From assembly GCA_050084515.1 (NCBI GenBank), contig CM114271.1:27776001-27840000 (forward strand): a DNA stretch of 64,000 bases, given 5' to 3'. Both the position numbers and the translations under genes were made by a program. The notes beneath the pieces were generated by a model that saw only the letters and a list, made by a program, of their open reading frames with translations, made no database searches and was not told the DNA's origin. Positions 36,141 to 48,380 of the stretch are shown piece by piece. How positions within the stretch are numbered: position 1 is the first letter of the stretch; each line of letters opens with the position of its first letter. This DNA is from Blasia pusilla. Taxonomy: Eukaryota; Marchantiophyta; Marchantiopsida; Blasiales.

Positions 36141-39100
36141 TATTTTTAAAAGATGCAAAAGAAGATCATAAAAAAGTAAGAATGTACATAGAATTATGCA
36201 AACATAAATTTTATTTTGAAACTGAATTTACCTTTCCAATGTTTTGGTCTAAACTCTACAGAAAAGGAAAAAATTTTAAATTTTAAATTCGATGGATTTT
36301 ATTTATAAGCCTAATACCCCCATATTTTTTCAAATACATATTAAAAATATATATGAAAAATATTTAAATATAGTCTTTTCTTCAAGGTTTAAAATTAAAA
36401 TTCAGAAAACCCTCCTTCCCCCTCCCGTAATAAGGGAGATCCAGGGTTACCCAATTAGAGCCTGTTAAAATCAGAAGTACCCGTCGGGTTTAAGACTAAT
36501 AGAAAAATATTGAGAGGAAATGGCTGTCTGAAAGTCCGAGTTTTACCATTCCCGATTGTAAAATACTGGTAAGAACCCGTGGGAAGTTTAATAAAGTCAA
36601 GTTTGAATGTGAACCAAATTAGCACGACCACAAACAATATGCCCCAATAAGCATGATCCAAAAATATTTTTGAGAGCGATCTATTGACATTTTTCTAGCT
36701 AACAAATTAAAATAAAACTAGATTTTAGATGTGCTAAACCATTAAAATTACAATTATATAAAATACTGGAAATATACCTTTGGAAAAAATCCTCCTTAAC
36801 CATCCCTCACCGCCCTTTCTGATCATGGGCATTTGAAAATTCGAAACTATAGAGGAATCGCTCCGTTATTGATATCCCCGTATTCTTTTATTTCCATGCT
36901 ATGAGTGCAAGGGATCAGCAGTGTAAGCGGATGGAAGGAGCACTCGACTTTGGTCAGAAACCAGGGGCGCACTCTCTAATCGTGTATCCACGAGAATTCG
37001 AAAGGGTGGTTCCAGGCCTACGGCTAGGGTCACTTGTGGAGAGCCCTGCGAATGACTATTAGTTCATAATATCTTTTCAAAAATTGATGTAAGTGTAATC
37101 ATTACATTTTCCCTGATTGATGCCAGTGGCAGTGCCGGTGCCGGCGACACTCGAGAATATGGTTTCTGGTAGACATTCGAGCCTGGCTCCATTGGCAGAC
37201 TCACGATTCGTTAGACACAGACGCGGAGCGCAGAGAGAGTGGGGAGAGAGAGACATGGCAATCAGTCACCCAACAACCCGAGACACCGCTAACCCGCAAA
37301 CAGCGTGCATGGAAATCCCTCTACGAATTGAAATCCTTCCCTCAACAGTTTCTAATAAAAGAGTCAGTTACTCACCATTGGACCCCTACTATTCAGCACC
37401 AGAAAAAGCCATGAGGCGCGGCAACCGCTACACGTTGCAAAAAAAATTTTAAGCAATCGATGATAAAGGCATTACACATCATTATCCTCAATCGTAATTT
37501 CGCTTATGCAAGCATGCGTTTGTGACTGGATGAGCAAGACAGATCATATGCCTCTCTATTGTATGGAGGCATTTATAATACTGCAGTTTCACTGTTCACG
37601 GAAAATTAACATTATAAGTTGTAACATTCTGGTCCTTTGATTCAACGTGCATACCAACACTCTGTCCAGAACTGATGCATAGGGCAGGATTATCCATATA
37701 AGTAGGGTTTCCCCTGGTGTCCGTAAATAAAAGATTGGTTGAAGAGGCCTTCTCTCACCAATAATTGGTATTCATGGACGAGAAAGAAATCTAAGAATGT
37801 AGTTTGTGCTTTTGGTTTGGCAGAGTAAAAGCAGAGAGTGAAGAAAATGTGGAATGACATTTTGTGATGAAGGTTAGAGCAGTCAGCGAACGCAAAGAGG
37901 TCGTCCATGGACAATGGCTTCCACTCTTGCTGAGAGTCTGAGGAGGGACTTAATCGGGATGGCTACAAATTCCACGACCGTAAGGTACTCTTCTCGACTC
38001 CTAATGCCAGGAACAATTTCTTGTTTGCTTTTATAGACGTCACGGATTTCCTCCATTGGACGATGCCTACAGACACTGTAAAGTTCACGCTAATTTCCAC
38101 GCGGAGAAGAGAGAGGGAACGATCCGGATTATGTGGCAACGTCATTTTTGGTTATAAATGCGACTATTGGACTGGATCTAAGCCTACATATGTCGGTGCC
38201 CATTTGATTAGGGACTCTCGTATGTACGGAATCGTGCAGGCAGGGTCTGGACTCCTGAGTCCAGAGCCTGCCTGCTCAGGACTCAGGAGTTTGGAAACTT
38301 TGGATCCCTTAGATCCGTGATTCGAAAATCATTAAGAGCAGTTCACCTAGTGAACGGCGGTGTAAACGAACACATCTGTCGGGTTGAAGAAAAGAGACTG
38401 CACAGATGAATGTGATCAACGTGCTGAGAGCGTCACACGGAGCTGCATTCACTGTGAGGAGGAATCAATGGGATGGCATTGAGATCTAGCTCATGATTTC
38501 CTTAGCTATCTGTCGTTGCCGAGGCATGGGTACAAGGACGTGGTGGGTTGGGCGGGGTAAGGTGAGGTGAGGTGAGGTGTGGTCACTGTGGTCTGGGACA
38601 GTAGAACGGGCAGGAAAAGATCCCAATCGCTTGACTGTCTCGTGCATCTCAGTCAATGAAGCTGGTCCTCTGAGCCACAATCAGGTAGAAATCCCTGTCA
38701 GATGTAACAATGATTTCATTCGTCCTCGTTCGAATACGTAAGAGGAGCAACTCATCCTGCCGACATCAATCAACATGACGATGGGTAGTCAAGCGAAGAG
38801 GAGCCCAGAAAGTTTTTTGTACCCAGCAATCATAAATAAAACAATCATTGGGACGTTCCATGTTCGAAGCTCTACTTGTGAGAGACCCAGTTGAGCTGTT
38901 TCTTTAGGATTTTTTTTCCATTTGTAAAGGTCACATCACAGTTTGAAATACGGAGAGTTGCCTCACATATACTTATGTTCATTGAAGTCGCTTGGGAATC
39001 CAACAGCTCCAACTAAACCATTCACGATGAGATCTCCTTACCTTGGGATCATGAGATTTCGTTATTGTCCTCGCTCGGTGGGCCAGGGGCGTAATGAATG

Positions 39101-42100
39101 CAGCATACTGCACCGGATTATACCAGGTAGGAACAGAGCCCTAGCAGTGTGTTAGAGGCCTCGGATTTCGAAAGAAAAAAAGATCCTACGATTGGGACAC
39201 ATTCCGTGCAATATTAGAGATAATTTAACGTAGACTCGTAAGAAAAGAAATGGTAGTCTTCAAATTTGAGATGCCATATTATTTTCTCCTTTCAAACTAC
39301 ATCCATCTTTTGCAATAAGAAATCAGTACTCTTTCGATAGCAATCTAAGTGCTTAAATAACATGAGGAAAATGGATTAGAAAAACTGTCTCCTCACCTTT
39401 ATACCCATGGAAAGAACTCTTCCCCCAAAATAGCTGAAAATTGAGAACAACCGCATATTAATTATTATGTAATTATTGATTTATGAATGTATTACTTTGC
39501 CCAAAACTGCAAATGAAAGGGGTTATCCTAACCAGTAATTCTTAAACCATGGATTTGTTGCCAATCTCATCGATATCTCATCACAAAATTATGTCCAAAC
39601 AACCCGTTCACTCTCTAAGCGGTTAACATTGTTTGTGTAGATTGACGAGCCCTCATATCCCACACTACAGAATTTGGGATTTTGAAAAGAGGCGGCGTTT
39701 GATTGCTTTTGGAGTCGTTCAGCAGTTTCTTCGCCAAACGTAGCTAGTGCTAGTCGCACAGGTGCCGGGCGGGGCGTTGCTCAAGAAGGAGTGTAGTACG
39801 ACAACTGAAGCCCATAGACATTTTCTTTCCTCCGGAGTGGACGTACGCACGCACCTGGAGTGTGGTGTCGTCGTCGAGTGTACTCTTGAGAGGAATACCA
39901 TCACCGTTGCAAATCATTGTCCCTACGATACCTGGAAATCACTAAAACCACAGACAATCCATGTTATAGATTCTCTACGTGTAGTTTTAACTAACCGAGT
40001 TGTTTCAGTGCGCGCGCGTGAGGGAGGATCAACAACGAATTTATGTGGCTGTCCAAGCTTCTCCAGGCTAGGACCTAGGGTGAGTGTTTTGACTTTCACG
40101 GGTCCAGAGTTGTCTATAAACCTAGCTAAAACGACACCACAGTCTCCGCGCCCTGCCCTGGACGGTGGTCGTGACTCGTGACTAGGGCGCTCGATAGGGA
40201 AAGCGTAATAAGCGTTAAAGAATGTGCTGTCGAGGACTCGAAGGTAGGAAGACTCCTATGTACTGCTTATGAAGACTCCTAGAATGTACCGCTTGTCATG
40301 CGGGACGGGAACTGTGTGATGGAGAGAGAATAGAGAGAGACGGATCGACGCTCCCATCCCTAGCTTCCTGGTTCTTGGAGGCAGGTAATGTGCCTCTTTC
40401 TGCATTTCCTTTCACACAGTCCAGAGTGGATTCTAGTCTTTATTGTCTTCCAAACGATACAAATTCTTTCAAGTGTCAGCATCATTTCGTGGAATAGTGC
40501 CGATAACTTGGGTTGTGTCTCGAGCTCTTCCTGTCATACGATTAAATGCGATATCAGAGCAACGTTGATCCAGAGCTAGGCTTGGCTGCGTATATTCTGT
40601 GTAGAAGGAGCTGGTAGATGTTTGCAAACCTCTGTGAGATCCAATCCGTTTGATAGCTTCTTCCATTTCAGACTGCAAACACAGGAACAAATGGTCAATC
40701 ATTTGAACCTAGAGTAAAATCCGCCTTCCCGTCATTTTTACGAAGAATAGCAGTTTGTAGGGACTGAAACATTGATATTCACTCCAGTAGCCTGAGACGC
40801 ACCATTTCATATTCACTTCACTTTCTCTTGTGAACTCATGTATGGTTTTGTTTCGTTTCTGGAATGTCTAGCAGTAGTTGCTCTCATTCATTAGAACAAA
40901 AGAACGTTTCCCACGTGTTTCTCGATCCGAAAGTAAGATAACCAGTCCGAGGACACCTGGTCCTTTCTAATGTCATATACGTAAGAAGGCTCTCACCCAA
41001 TGTTTCTCAACTATCAGATACATCTCGCTGTTCCCCGGGATCCGAAGGCGTTAACCCTTCATACATCCTGCATATGGTCGTTAGCTAAATTATTTCCGGG
41101 TTTATGGATGTAGGCCTAGCCATTGCTTAAGCGAAATCCACGGGTGCAATCCATCCTGTGTTCCAATGGATTTCCCGCAAAGTGGAATCATAGGAGTTGC
41201 TTTCGTCTTAGGTCTTTTCGTTATGGGTGGTTTGTTCATCGCGTGTGGTGTATGCGTAAGTAGTCTTGAGCAATCAAACGTCCTCATAACTCATGTCTTG
41301 GGACCATCCTTGGCTTCTGCCAAGTCTACATACCAGGCTATCTCTCTGCTTCCGATCCCTATCTCGTTGTGATTCCCTGCGTCGAACTGGTTTCGGTGGC
41401 TTGACGATCGGTGGTCCTGCAGGGCTACCCTCTGGTGCCTTCGGAACTTCAGCCATCGCTCCACCCTTTTGAAGCTCACCTCTCAAAATCTTAGCGAGGC
41501 GATGTTTCCTTCCGTTCAGAGCGCCACAGTTAATTGCCCTACACCACCTTATTCCACTAGCAATAGTCAAGATCCTAGATCGCTCGCACTCAACCTTCCA
41601 ATACTTCGCTGGGCGAGCAATATCAACAGACTGGACCACTATTGAAAGAGCCGCCCCGTGTTTCACTCGCAACCACACGCAAACGCTCCTCGTGAACGTG
41701 CAAGTAAAGCCATGGAATCCAACTGAATTGCAAGGACTAGACAGAAGCTTAACCAGGTGACAGTTGTGGTGGCCCATCCTCTGCGGGTAGACATTGAAAG
41801 AACCACCCCACCTGTAGGCGTCCCGGGGTATGCCGGATACACCCTGTAAGCGGGGTATCTGAAGAAGAATCCGTTTCTGTCCAACCGGGTAATGCCCGGA
41901 CTATGTCGTGATCTCTGATCCTATTATGTTAGAAATCGTAGTGTGTTATGAAATTGTGAATTACTACAGCACCAAATATATTGAGTTTTTTTAATTACAT
42001 TGTCACATTGAGTGTGCTCTCACACCTCCAGCCTCGTAATGAACTCTAAGTATTTTTAGAAATAGGTGCCTTATTGAGACGGGGTGAGAAAAGGGCCAAA

Positions 42101-42744
42101 CATTAGTTATACGTGATAGTATGGGATTGCAAAATTCCTTCTCCAACGATTGGCATTGTCCTCCGACGACTCCTATCCAGTAGACATTTGTAATTTTAAG
42201 GAATTAAGTTAAGAAACAAGGTTAAGGTTATGTTAAGACACAAGATAACTAAGCTAAAGTAATAATTTTATTTTGTGCATAGCATGGGCATTGTTTTTGG
42301 GATTAAGTGAGAAGTTACTCCAAGAGGAAAATGGCAAGATTTGTCTCTAGTGAAGAGCTTGAATCCTTCCATATGGTAGCAATCCATACTCCAACAGTCG
42401 TTTTCAATCCTTTACAATCCCATGATCAAATTGACTAAGCTAATCTACCTACAATCAAAGGTTAGGAGTTTGCATCCAAAAGTCACATTCCTAATGATTA
42501 TGAGTCTTGTTAATGGTGTCACTACATTCGATGGTGAATAACTCTCTCCCAAACCGCTTATGATTTGACTCGCTCGACTCTACTGGCATTACTTCCAACT
42601 TTGGCTTGTAACCCACAATCTCGAGCATGATGCACAACTTCTAATACCATGAGCCAAGTAGAGCAAAGAGCATCTTGTGTCCATCCCTTAGGGATCGATC
42701 CCATGCACAATTTCTTAGAGTCGCAACCCAGGGCAAGAAACCTC
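36141..42744. other. 6.6-kb region with no recognised gene
   Basis: Open frames up to about 167 codons (minus 41777-41274, plus 39747-40181) show no domain or family motif. Plus 41166-41372 opens with a hydrophobic segment (IIGVAFVLGLFVMGGLF) but has no further support. Local structures include a near-perfect palindrome at 38236-38275 and a short GGTGA run at 38560-38580. The region may hold regulatory DNA or a host gene with short exons that I cannot assemble. Confidence 0.45.
38236..38275. repeat. Palindrome with 19-bp arms
   Basis: Arms 38236-38254 and 38257-38275 are reverse complements with a single mismatch and a 2-base centre. It has no coding context and could form a cruciform or a hairpin transcript. 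Confidence 0.85.
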
Positions 42745-43063
42745 TTTCGATCTCACCCCCAGCCACTACATCACCTTTCTTGGTAGGCATGGGGCTCAAC
42801 AATGCAACATTTGTGACCTATCACAACCTCATGTGACATTGCATGTAAACCAGTTCAGGTCCATCGCCTAACTCAAGACATGACGCCATGATGCCTATGA
42901 TACTGACAATACTGTCGTCACTCCTGTGGGAAATCTCATCCCTCCCTCTCGCTCATCCGCCTTGGGCTCCATCAAGCATTGTGCCTGGTCATCCCAAACC
43001 AAGCCAAGTCTAGCCTCCTTATGTGCATAGGAAGCAAGAAAACTCACAAATGTGGGAAAGGCT
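42745..43063 (-). pseudogene. Older copy of the methyltransferase element: methyltransferase C-terminus (left of nested copy)
   Basis: It aligns with 47325-47640 of the complete element. The minus strand retains WDDQAQCLMEPKADERE and the motif IX-X region. It ends in GGCT at 43060-43063, the target duplication of the complete element. The other half of this older copy resumes at 53198. Confidence 0.85.
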
Positions 43064-43706
43064 TATCGTGCGCATACACATTGCTACACAACATACATCG
43101 TTGTCAGCGAACACACACTCAAACACGCACGATCCCATGCTAACTCATGGCATCCAAATAACGAGACAAGAAGTACTAAAATATCTCCAATTAAAGTAAG
43201 ATCCAATCTCTCTCTACACCATCTCACACCATAGCTCTCAAAGGTGTGCACTCTCTCTCATGTCAAACCAAACCCACTCTCCTAATAAGAGGCTCGGGTT
43301 ACACTCACAAGGCAAGGGACCATAGCTCCGCTGCCTCATGCCAAGAGGTTCAACAAAGAGAGAATGAGCTCTCAAGCTCTCTCTCCTTGAGGTATACCCC
43401 TCCCCTCTCCCAAGCTCTCTCCATGGTAACTTATTCTCCCAAGTCACCTCCTTGGCTCTTGACCTGATGTAGGAGGTCAAGGGCCAATTACCAAAAATCG
43501 AAAGTTGATCATCTACTCAAAATGGTATTTACCTAAAATAGTAAGTTACTCAATATGGCTCCAAATGAGCCGAAACGAAGGGGAAAACCTGCTCTCTCAG
43601 ATTTCCCGATGCCTTAGCAGGTTATCCTCGACCTACTGAGCCTGTCCTCCACTACTCACGAAGGCGATCTACTAGATCTCACCAATCTATCCTAAAATAC
43701 GTGACA
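43064..43706 (-). repeat. Terminal A2-B2 repeat unit
   Basis: A 643-bp unit, ending TATCG on the plus strand's left edge and ACGTGACA on the right. A2 is 43192-43706 and B2 is 43064-43191. The solo unit at 55985-56616 has the same A-B order and length. The A part corresponds to A1 at 52684-53197 and the B part to B1 at 43709-43835. Confidence 0.9.
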
Positions 43707-43708
43707 GC

Positions 43709-43835
43709 TGTCGTGCGCATACACATCGCTACACAACATACATCGTTGTCACCGAACACACACACAAACACGCACGATCCCATGCTAACTCATGGCATCC
43801 AAACAACGAGAGAAGAAGTACTAAAATATCTCCAA
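43709..43835 (-). repeat. B1 half-repeat at the 3' end of the coding region
   Basis: These 127 bp match B2 closely, starting TGTCGTGCGC and ending CTCCAAT. Beyond CTCCAAT the sequence leaves the repeat and enters the element's internal region (a GCTAGGGGACG purine-rich stretch on the minus strand, a possible polypurine tract). It is separated from A2 by only GC. Confidence 0.9.
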
Positions 43836-44008
43836 TCGTCCCCTAGCTTGTGGTTAGGTCCCTCTAACTCCATATAGCCATCTATCCCTACCTACCATGA
43901 CATACATCTCTAGGATGTTAAGAGCAGAAAGGCTGGATGCTTATGTGGCCCATCGTTAGTTGCCTTCCTATTATCCATGTCACAGAAAAATTCGGAATCG
44001 AAACCTAC

Positions 44009-44410
44009 CTAGTATCTCCTCTTTGTACATCTGGGACACATCCATCGTCCCCGAGGAACCCTAGTGAGAGGTGGCATCAGACATGCCATATGCCAACCAC
44101 TCGAACATCCATCACAAACTAGCATCGTGGCCGCACCACGAGCAGAACCACACAACATACAATGCAAGCCTGCAGGAACTACTATTGAGCTCGGATCTAC
44201 TGTATCATCAATGTTAGGAAGGTGACATGGCGCACAATTATGCACATGGTCCTTCCATACCATACCATCGCGTCCCTCCAGCAAGAGAACACCGGATGGC
44301 AAAACGTCACGTACTCTCAGGATAGTGCGTCTTACAGTCACATCCAACGTCGTCGGTGCCGTCTGCTGCAAGTAGACATAATCTCCTTGATGAAACCTCT
44401 TGATAGTTGG
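44009..44410 (-). pseudogene. Integrase C-terminus with PHD finger
   Basis: A 120-codon open frame (44371-44009), in frame with FHQGDYVYL just upstream (44410-44372). First comes an SH3-like integrase C-terminal module (TILRVRDVLPSGVLLLEG, VHNCAPCHLPN). Residues 71-115 then form a C4HC3 PHD finger with spacing C-X2-C-X11-C-X2-C-X4-H-X2-C-X14-C-X2-C, including LVCDGC, GWHMAC and the tryptophan two residues before the last cysteine pair. PHD fingers of this type read the histone H3 tail. It occupies the position held by the chromodomain in the two chromovirus copies in this window. The frame stops after TKRRY. Confidence 0.93.
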
Positions 44411-45400
44411 TCAATAACCACCGCCCCGAATAGTCGCATACCTCAACGTATCCCGATGCTGCGCAATCGCCAAGTTCTCGAACGCCATGGGCATCACTCT
44501 TCGAAACAACACAGCCCTCTGAGAACATGCTCGCATCCATACATCTGGGTCATCAAGGTCCAGCACCTCACTAGCATCTCGACGAATGGCCGTAGGTAAA
44601 TCTGGATCTCGGCCATAAAGTAGCAAGTACGGTGAAAAAGACGCTAATGATGCCTGCCTGTTGCATCTGTATCCCATCGCCAACCATGGTTACTGGAGGT
44701 CCCAATCTCCTAGATGACCTCTCTGCAAGCCATACTTGCGTAAACCCCTCTTCACCATCTGCACAACTCTCTCCGTTAATCCGTCCGCCCTAGGATGATC
44801 TCGCGAAGTTGTGCGGTGATCGATCAGCACCTGATCACACAAGGCCTGGAACTCACCGCGAAACTCGGTAGCCTGGTCTGTCAACACCTCAGCCGATACG
44901 CCATAATGACTCAACACTCTATCAAGGAAGGCATAAGCTACTCCCTCACTCGCTTTGTCAGGCAATGCAACCAACTCGATCCACTTCGAGAAGTGCTCGA
45001 CCATCACCAACACATAACGACTATGACGCTCCGTCAAAGGCAAAGATCCTGCAAAATCCAAATTCCCTCTATACCCTAAGCCCATGATCGGTAATGGGTG
45101 TAATTGTGGAGTCGGAGCATTGAACGATGCTCCAACCTAATCACACACCATGCACCTGGCAACAAACTGTTGAACGTCAGTCTGCATGCCTCGCCACCAA
45201 TACTAAATCTGGAGCAAACTTTACGTCCACTTCACCCCAAAGTGACCCAACTCCTCGTGGGTTGGCTGTACTAGTTGTGCTCTCTGCGAAGGATGCAGCA
45301 CTACGCGTACTCTACCATCCTCCCAAACCCTCAAAACATGTGTCCCCTCCCAACGGAACAGTCAGGCCCGCTGTAGGATCCGATCCCGCTCTCTAGCACC
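44411..45400 (-). pseudogene. DDE integrase (zinc-binding and catalytic core)
   Basis: The minus strand shows an HHCC zinc module (HEELGHFGVKWT, then YWWRGMQ and CMVCD). The catalytic core follows, with D in LDFAGSLP, D in VLTDQATEF and E in HPRADGLTERV, and then LLYGRDPDLPTAIRR of the post-core region. Frames 45085-44690 and 44683-44411 are open. Stops split them from the zinc module and from the PHD frame. This is a Ty3/Gypsy-type integrase and no tyrosine recombinase was seen. Confidence 0.92.
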
Positions 45401-46081
45401 CACGGTGCTTGCAACGCTGCCTATACGACGGTACTCCAAAACTACTCCATCATCATGAATATCTCGGCCACGTGTCGTCTCCTCACTGGCCTCGGGATCC
45501 AAGGACTCTCCACTAGACCTTGCCATCGATGTCTCCACACTCTGGCTCTCCAATGCCAACATGTCTAAATAGGCTGACGCGTGCCATCCTGGCACTGACT
45601 CCTCATCACTCTCTCCATGCCATCGAGCTCCAGTCGCATCTCGCTGACTCACGCATGGGTTACGACTCAACCCATCTGCATCCTGGTTGAGCGTCTTAGG
45701 TCTATGTACCACCTGAAAATCATACTTTTGCACCAACAGAGCCCATCTTGCAAGCTTCCATGTAAGCTTGTCAGACTCCATCAACCACTTCAGTGGTTGA
45801 TGATCAGTGATGATAGTAAAGGGGTTTCCGAATAAGTAACACCTGAAATGCGCAACAACCCACACTCCAGCCAAGCACTCACTCTCATACGAGTTGTACT
45901 TCACCTCTGCAGCGTTGTTCGAGGGGCTAGCGTAAGCCACCAGGAACTCTCTACCCTCATCATCATGATGGGTGAGCACCGCTCCAAGCCCCAGCATGCT
46001 CCAATCTGTGTGCACGTGGAAAAGACGCCTCCTGATCGGTCTCCTCAAGATGGACGCCGACGTCAACCTGTCCTTGAGCAA
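45362..46081 (-). pseudogene. RNase H domain
   Basis: A 239-codon open frame with the Ty3/Gypsy RNase H series: HVHTDWSMLGLGAVL, YNSYESECLAGVW, FTIITDHQPLKWL, and DADGLSRN. The four acidic catalytic residues are visible. A long acidic tail of about 90 residues follows before integrase, with no known domain. Confidence 0.92.
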
Positions 46082-47393
46082 TTGAATGCTCGCTCCTGCT
46101 CATCCCCCCAGTGCCACTCATTATCCACCTTGGTCAGCAAGGTCGGCGGCTTCACAATCGAACTGAATCCCTTGACGTACCGCTGATGGAAGTTTGCCAA
46201 TCCCATGAATGCGCGAACACGGCTCACATCTGTAGGGCGTGGAATGCGTGAGATAGCCTCTACCTTCGTCTGCTGAACACCAAGGCCCCTTGGGTATATC
46301 GTATGACCGAAGTACTCAATCTGGTTGTAGAAGAACTTGCACTTGCCTGGATGTAGCTTCAGCCCATGTAATTGCAATTGTCAAAACACCTCCTCTAGAT
46401 ATCGCTCATGCTCCTCAACCGTGGCGCTAAAGACTACAATGTCATCAATATAACACCTAGCAAAATCCAGACCAGCCAAGATCCTATCCATGACCCTCTC
46501 AACTCAGCCGGGGCGTTCTTTAAACCAAATGGTAAGAACCGCCACTAGTACAAAAAATCCTTCCCGTGAGGATCGATGCCCCAAAATGTCATCTGCTACC
46601 TGTCCTCCAATCTGATAAGCAGCTGATGGTATCCGGCTCATAAATCCAATGAATTGAAAACCTTTGTATGACCAATCGCATCAAAGATCTCCTCAAGGGT
46701 GGGCATGGCATACCTATCGGACTTCGTGTGCCGATTGATAGGTCGGTAATCCCCACACATCCGCCTATCCGTCCAGTTGTCATGCACGTCCTTCTTGGCG
46801 GGCATGACAGTGGCAGATGCATACTCCCCATGCGACATCTCCACTAGTCCTGCTCCAACCAAGTCTTGGCTCCTACTCTGAATCAGAGCCCTCTCCATAT
46901 CATTGTACCTGTAGGGTCGTCGGAAGATCGGCGTATCACTCGAAAACTCAATGCGGATCCCCGATCCCTTCAACGTACCCAAATCCTCCATGCTAAACCC
47001 AAAGCATCTCCTATAACTCCTGAGGAACTGATATATTCGGTGCCGCTCTCCTCCTATCAACTTAGGCTCCCAAGTCTCCATCGTGACTACGATAGCACTC
47101 TCCGGCGCGGATATCGGTGGTTGCAATGGTGCAAGCCCGTCTCGAACAACAACACTCAATTTCTCTCCTGGATCCAACTGCAAACTCTGATCTCCTCCAC
47201 ATGCAGTGCCCGAAACCACGCTCGATGTTGTGGCTATCATCTCCTGGCATACCTGCAAAACATCCCAAGAAGTCCAAGGGTGTCTCTCTCGATCTCCCCT
47301 GGTGTGTCGATCTCCTCGGCTCTTGCCCCCAACCACTGCCTTCACCTTCTCGGAGGCAGAGGGCTCACCAACGCAACCGTTGTGATCTGTCAC
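46063..47393 (-). pseudogene. Reverse transcriptase (broken)
   Basis: Frame 47393-46638 contains a linker and the RT start: RMCGDYRPINRHT, YAMPTLEEIFD and VFNSLDL, then a stop. The YIDD catalytic box is at 46441-46452, followed by a TGA in VFQLQ-like sequence. Frame 46377-46063 holds LHPGKCKFF, YFGHTI and VRAFMGLANFHQRYVKGFS of the connection domain. It is a Ty3/Gypsy type RT with at least three interruptions. Confidence 0.9.
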
Positions 47394-47429
47394 GATCTCA
47401 TCCGACGCTGCTCAGCCACTCCCAAGCTG

Positions 47430-48380
47430 AAGATCCATGTCAAGCAGCTCAAGTCCATCGCCTGACCCAAGACATGGCGTCGTGATGCCTCTGAGACTGC
47501 CGTCACTCTTGGGGGGAATCATATCACCCGCTCTCTCTCGTTGGTGTTGGGCTCACCAACCTCTAAACCTGGTCATCCCAAACCAAGCAATTGGCCTCCT
47601 TGTATGCATAGGAAGCGGGAAAACTCACAAACGTGGGAAATATTGCCCGCTTCTTGCCTACCCTGTTGACCACAGTCAACGGTGGTCGATCATCGTGCCT
47701 CATTGTCTGTGACCGAAAATCTGGATCCACAAAGGAATCCACTAACAAATGGGAGGGGCGCTCCACTATCGCATACGCCCTCCGTAACACCGCATGGGGC
47801 ACCAAGTTGGTCCACCATACACGCGGGCGATGGACTCTAGAGCCTACACTCGCCGCAACCAAGAACACTGTTGGGCCGATCCACGCACGCACCTTATGAG
47901 CACTCATCACCACCCGTGACCTAGAGTCTCCTAAGATGGGCACATTCTCCAGAATGTTGGCTGGAGAATGAGACTGGTGCTCCTGCAACTGCCATAAGAC
48001 CCTCAACATCTCCGAAAACAACCTCGACCGAGTATCAGCCAACCCGCTTCCTCGTCCACCACTCGATTGGCCCTGACATGGCCAACCATAAATGACCAAA
48101 TCAATGGTCCCTACCCGCTCTAAGTCCTGCGCCCCCAATAATGAAATATCCCTTGGTAGGGAACTCTGGTATTCCTGTACCGCGGACGCAAACAATAAGT
48201 CGAGAAAACGTAGGCGTAACTGTGCCACATGTCGTAGTGAGATGCGCCTCGCAACATGATCACTCTCCACATACATATACTATTGTACTCGCACTCCTGC
48301 CTGCAAAACATCAACTAACCTGGTGCTAATCCCTCCAAAGAGATCTAACACTCAAATACCCTCCTCCGGGGTACACCATA
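47430..48380 (-). pseudogene. Cytosine-5 DNA methyltransferase domain, DNMT3-like, inside the retroelement polyprotein
   Basis: Motif I VLDLFGGI lies at about 48.35 kb, after a TGA at 48352-48354. A TAG at 48280-48282 is followed by the 237-codon open frame 48276-47563: motif II YMYVESD (residues 1-6), a motif III-like LLGAQD (46-51), motif IV GWPCQGQS with the catalytic cysteine (residue 67), motif VI ENVP (110-113), and motif VIII VHRPRVWW with R-x-R (150-152). A motif IX-X region follows (FVSF, LVWDDQ; then past a TAG at 47563, SEASRRHVLGQAMD). Gene order and the FP-x-x-x-T...RR-x-LG ending resemble DNMT3/DRM enzymes. It lies between the protease region and RT. DNMT3 enzymes methylate DNA de novo, so a role on chromatin of the element or its targets is inferred. 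Confidence 0.93.

Noticed and set aside
39747-40181. 144-codon plus-strand frame.
   Set aside because: No recognisable domain or targeting pattern; kept as part of the unassigned region.
41274-41777. 167-codon minus-strand frame with a charged Arg/Asp-rich C-terminus.
   Set aside because: No family resemblance and overlapping frames on both strands; insufficient evidence for a gene.
42600-43835. Initial reading of 43064-43706 plus 43709-43835 as two ordinary tandem LTRs.
   Set aside because: The 127-bp piece is exactly the part missing from the opposite end (52684-53197), so a split-repeat arrangement explains the data better than a random truncated LTR.
44009-44371. The PHD finger as an independent host PHD gene.
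   Set aside because: It lies directly after the integrase C-terminal module on the same strand within the insertion boundaries, with no host gene context.
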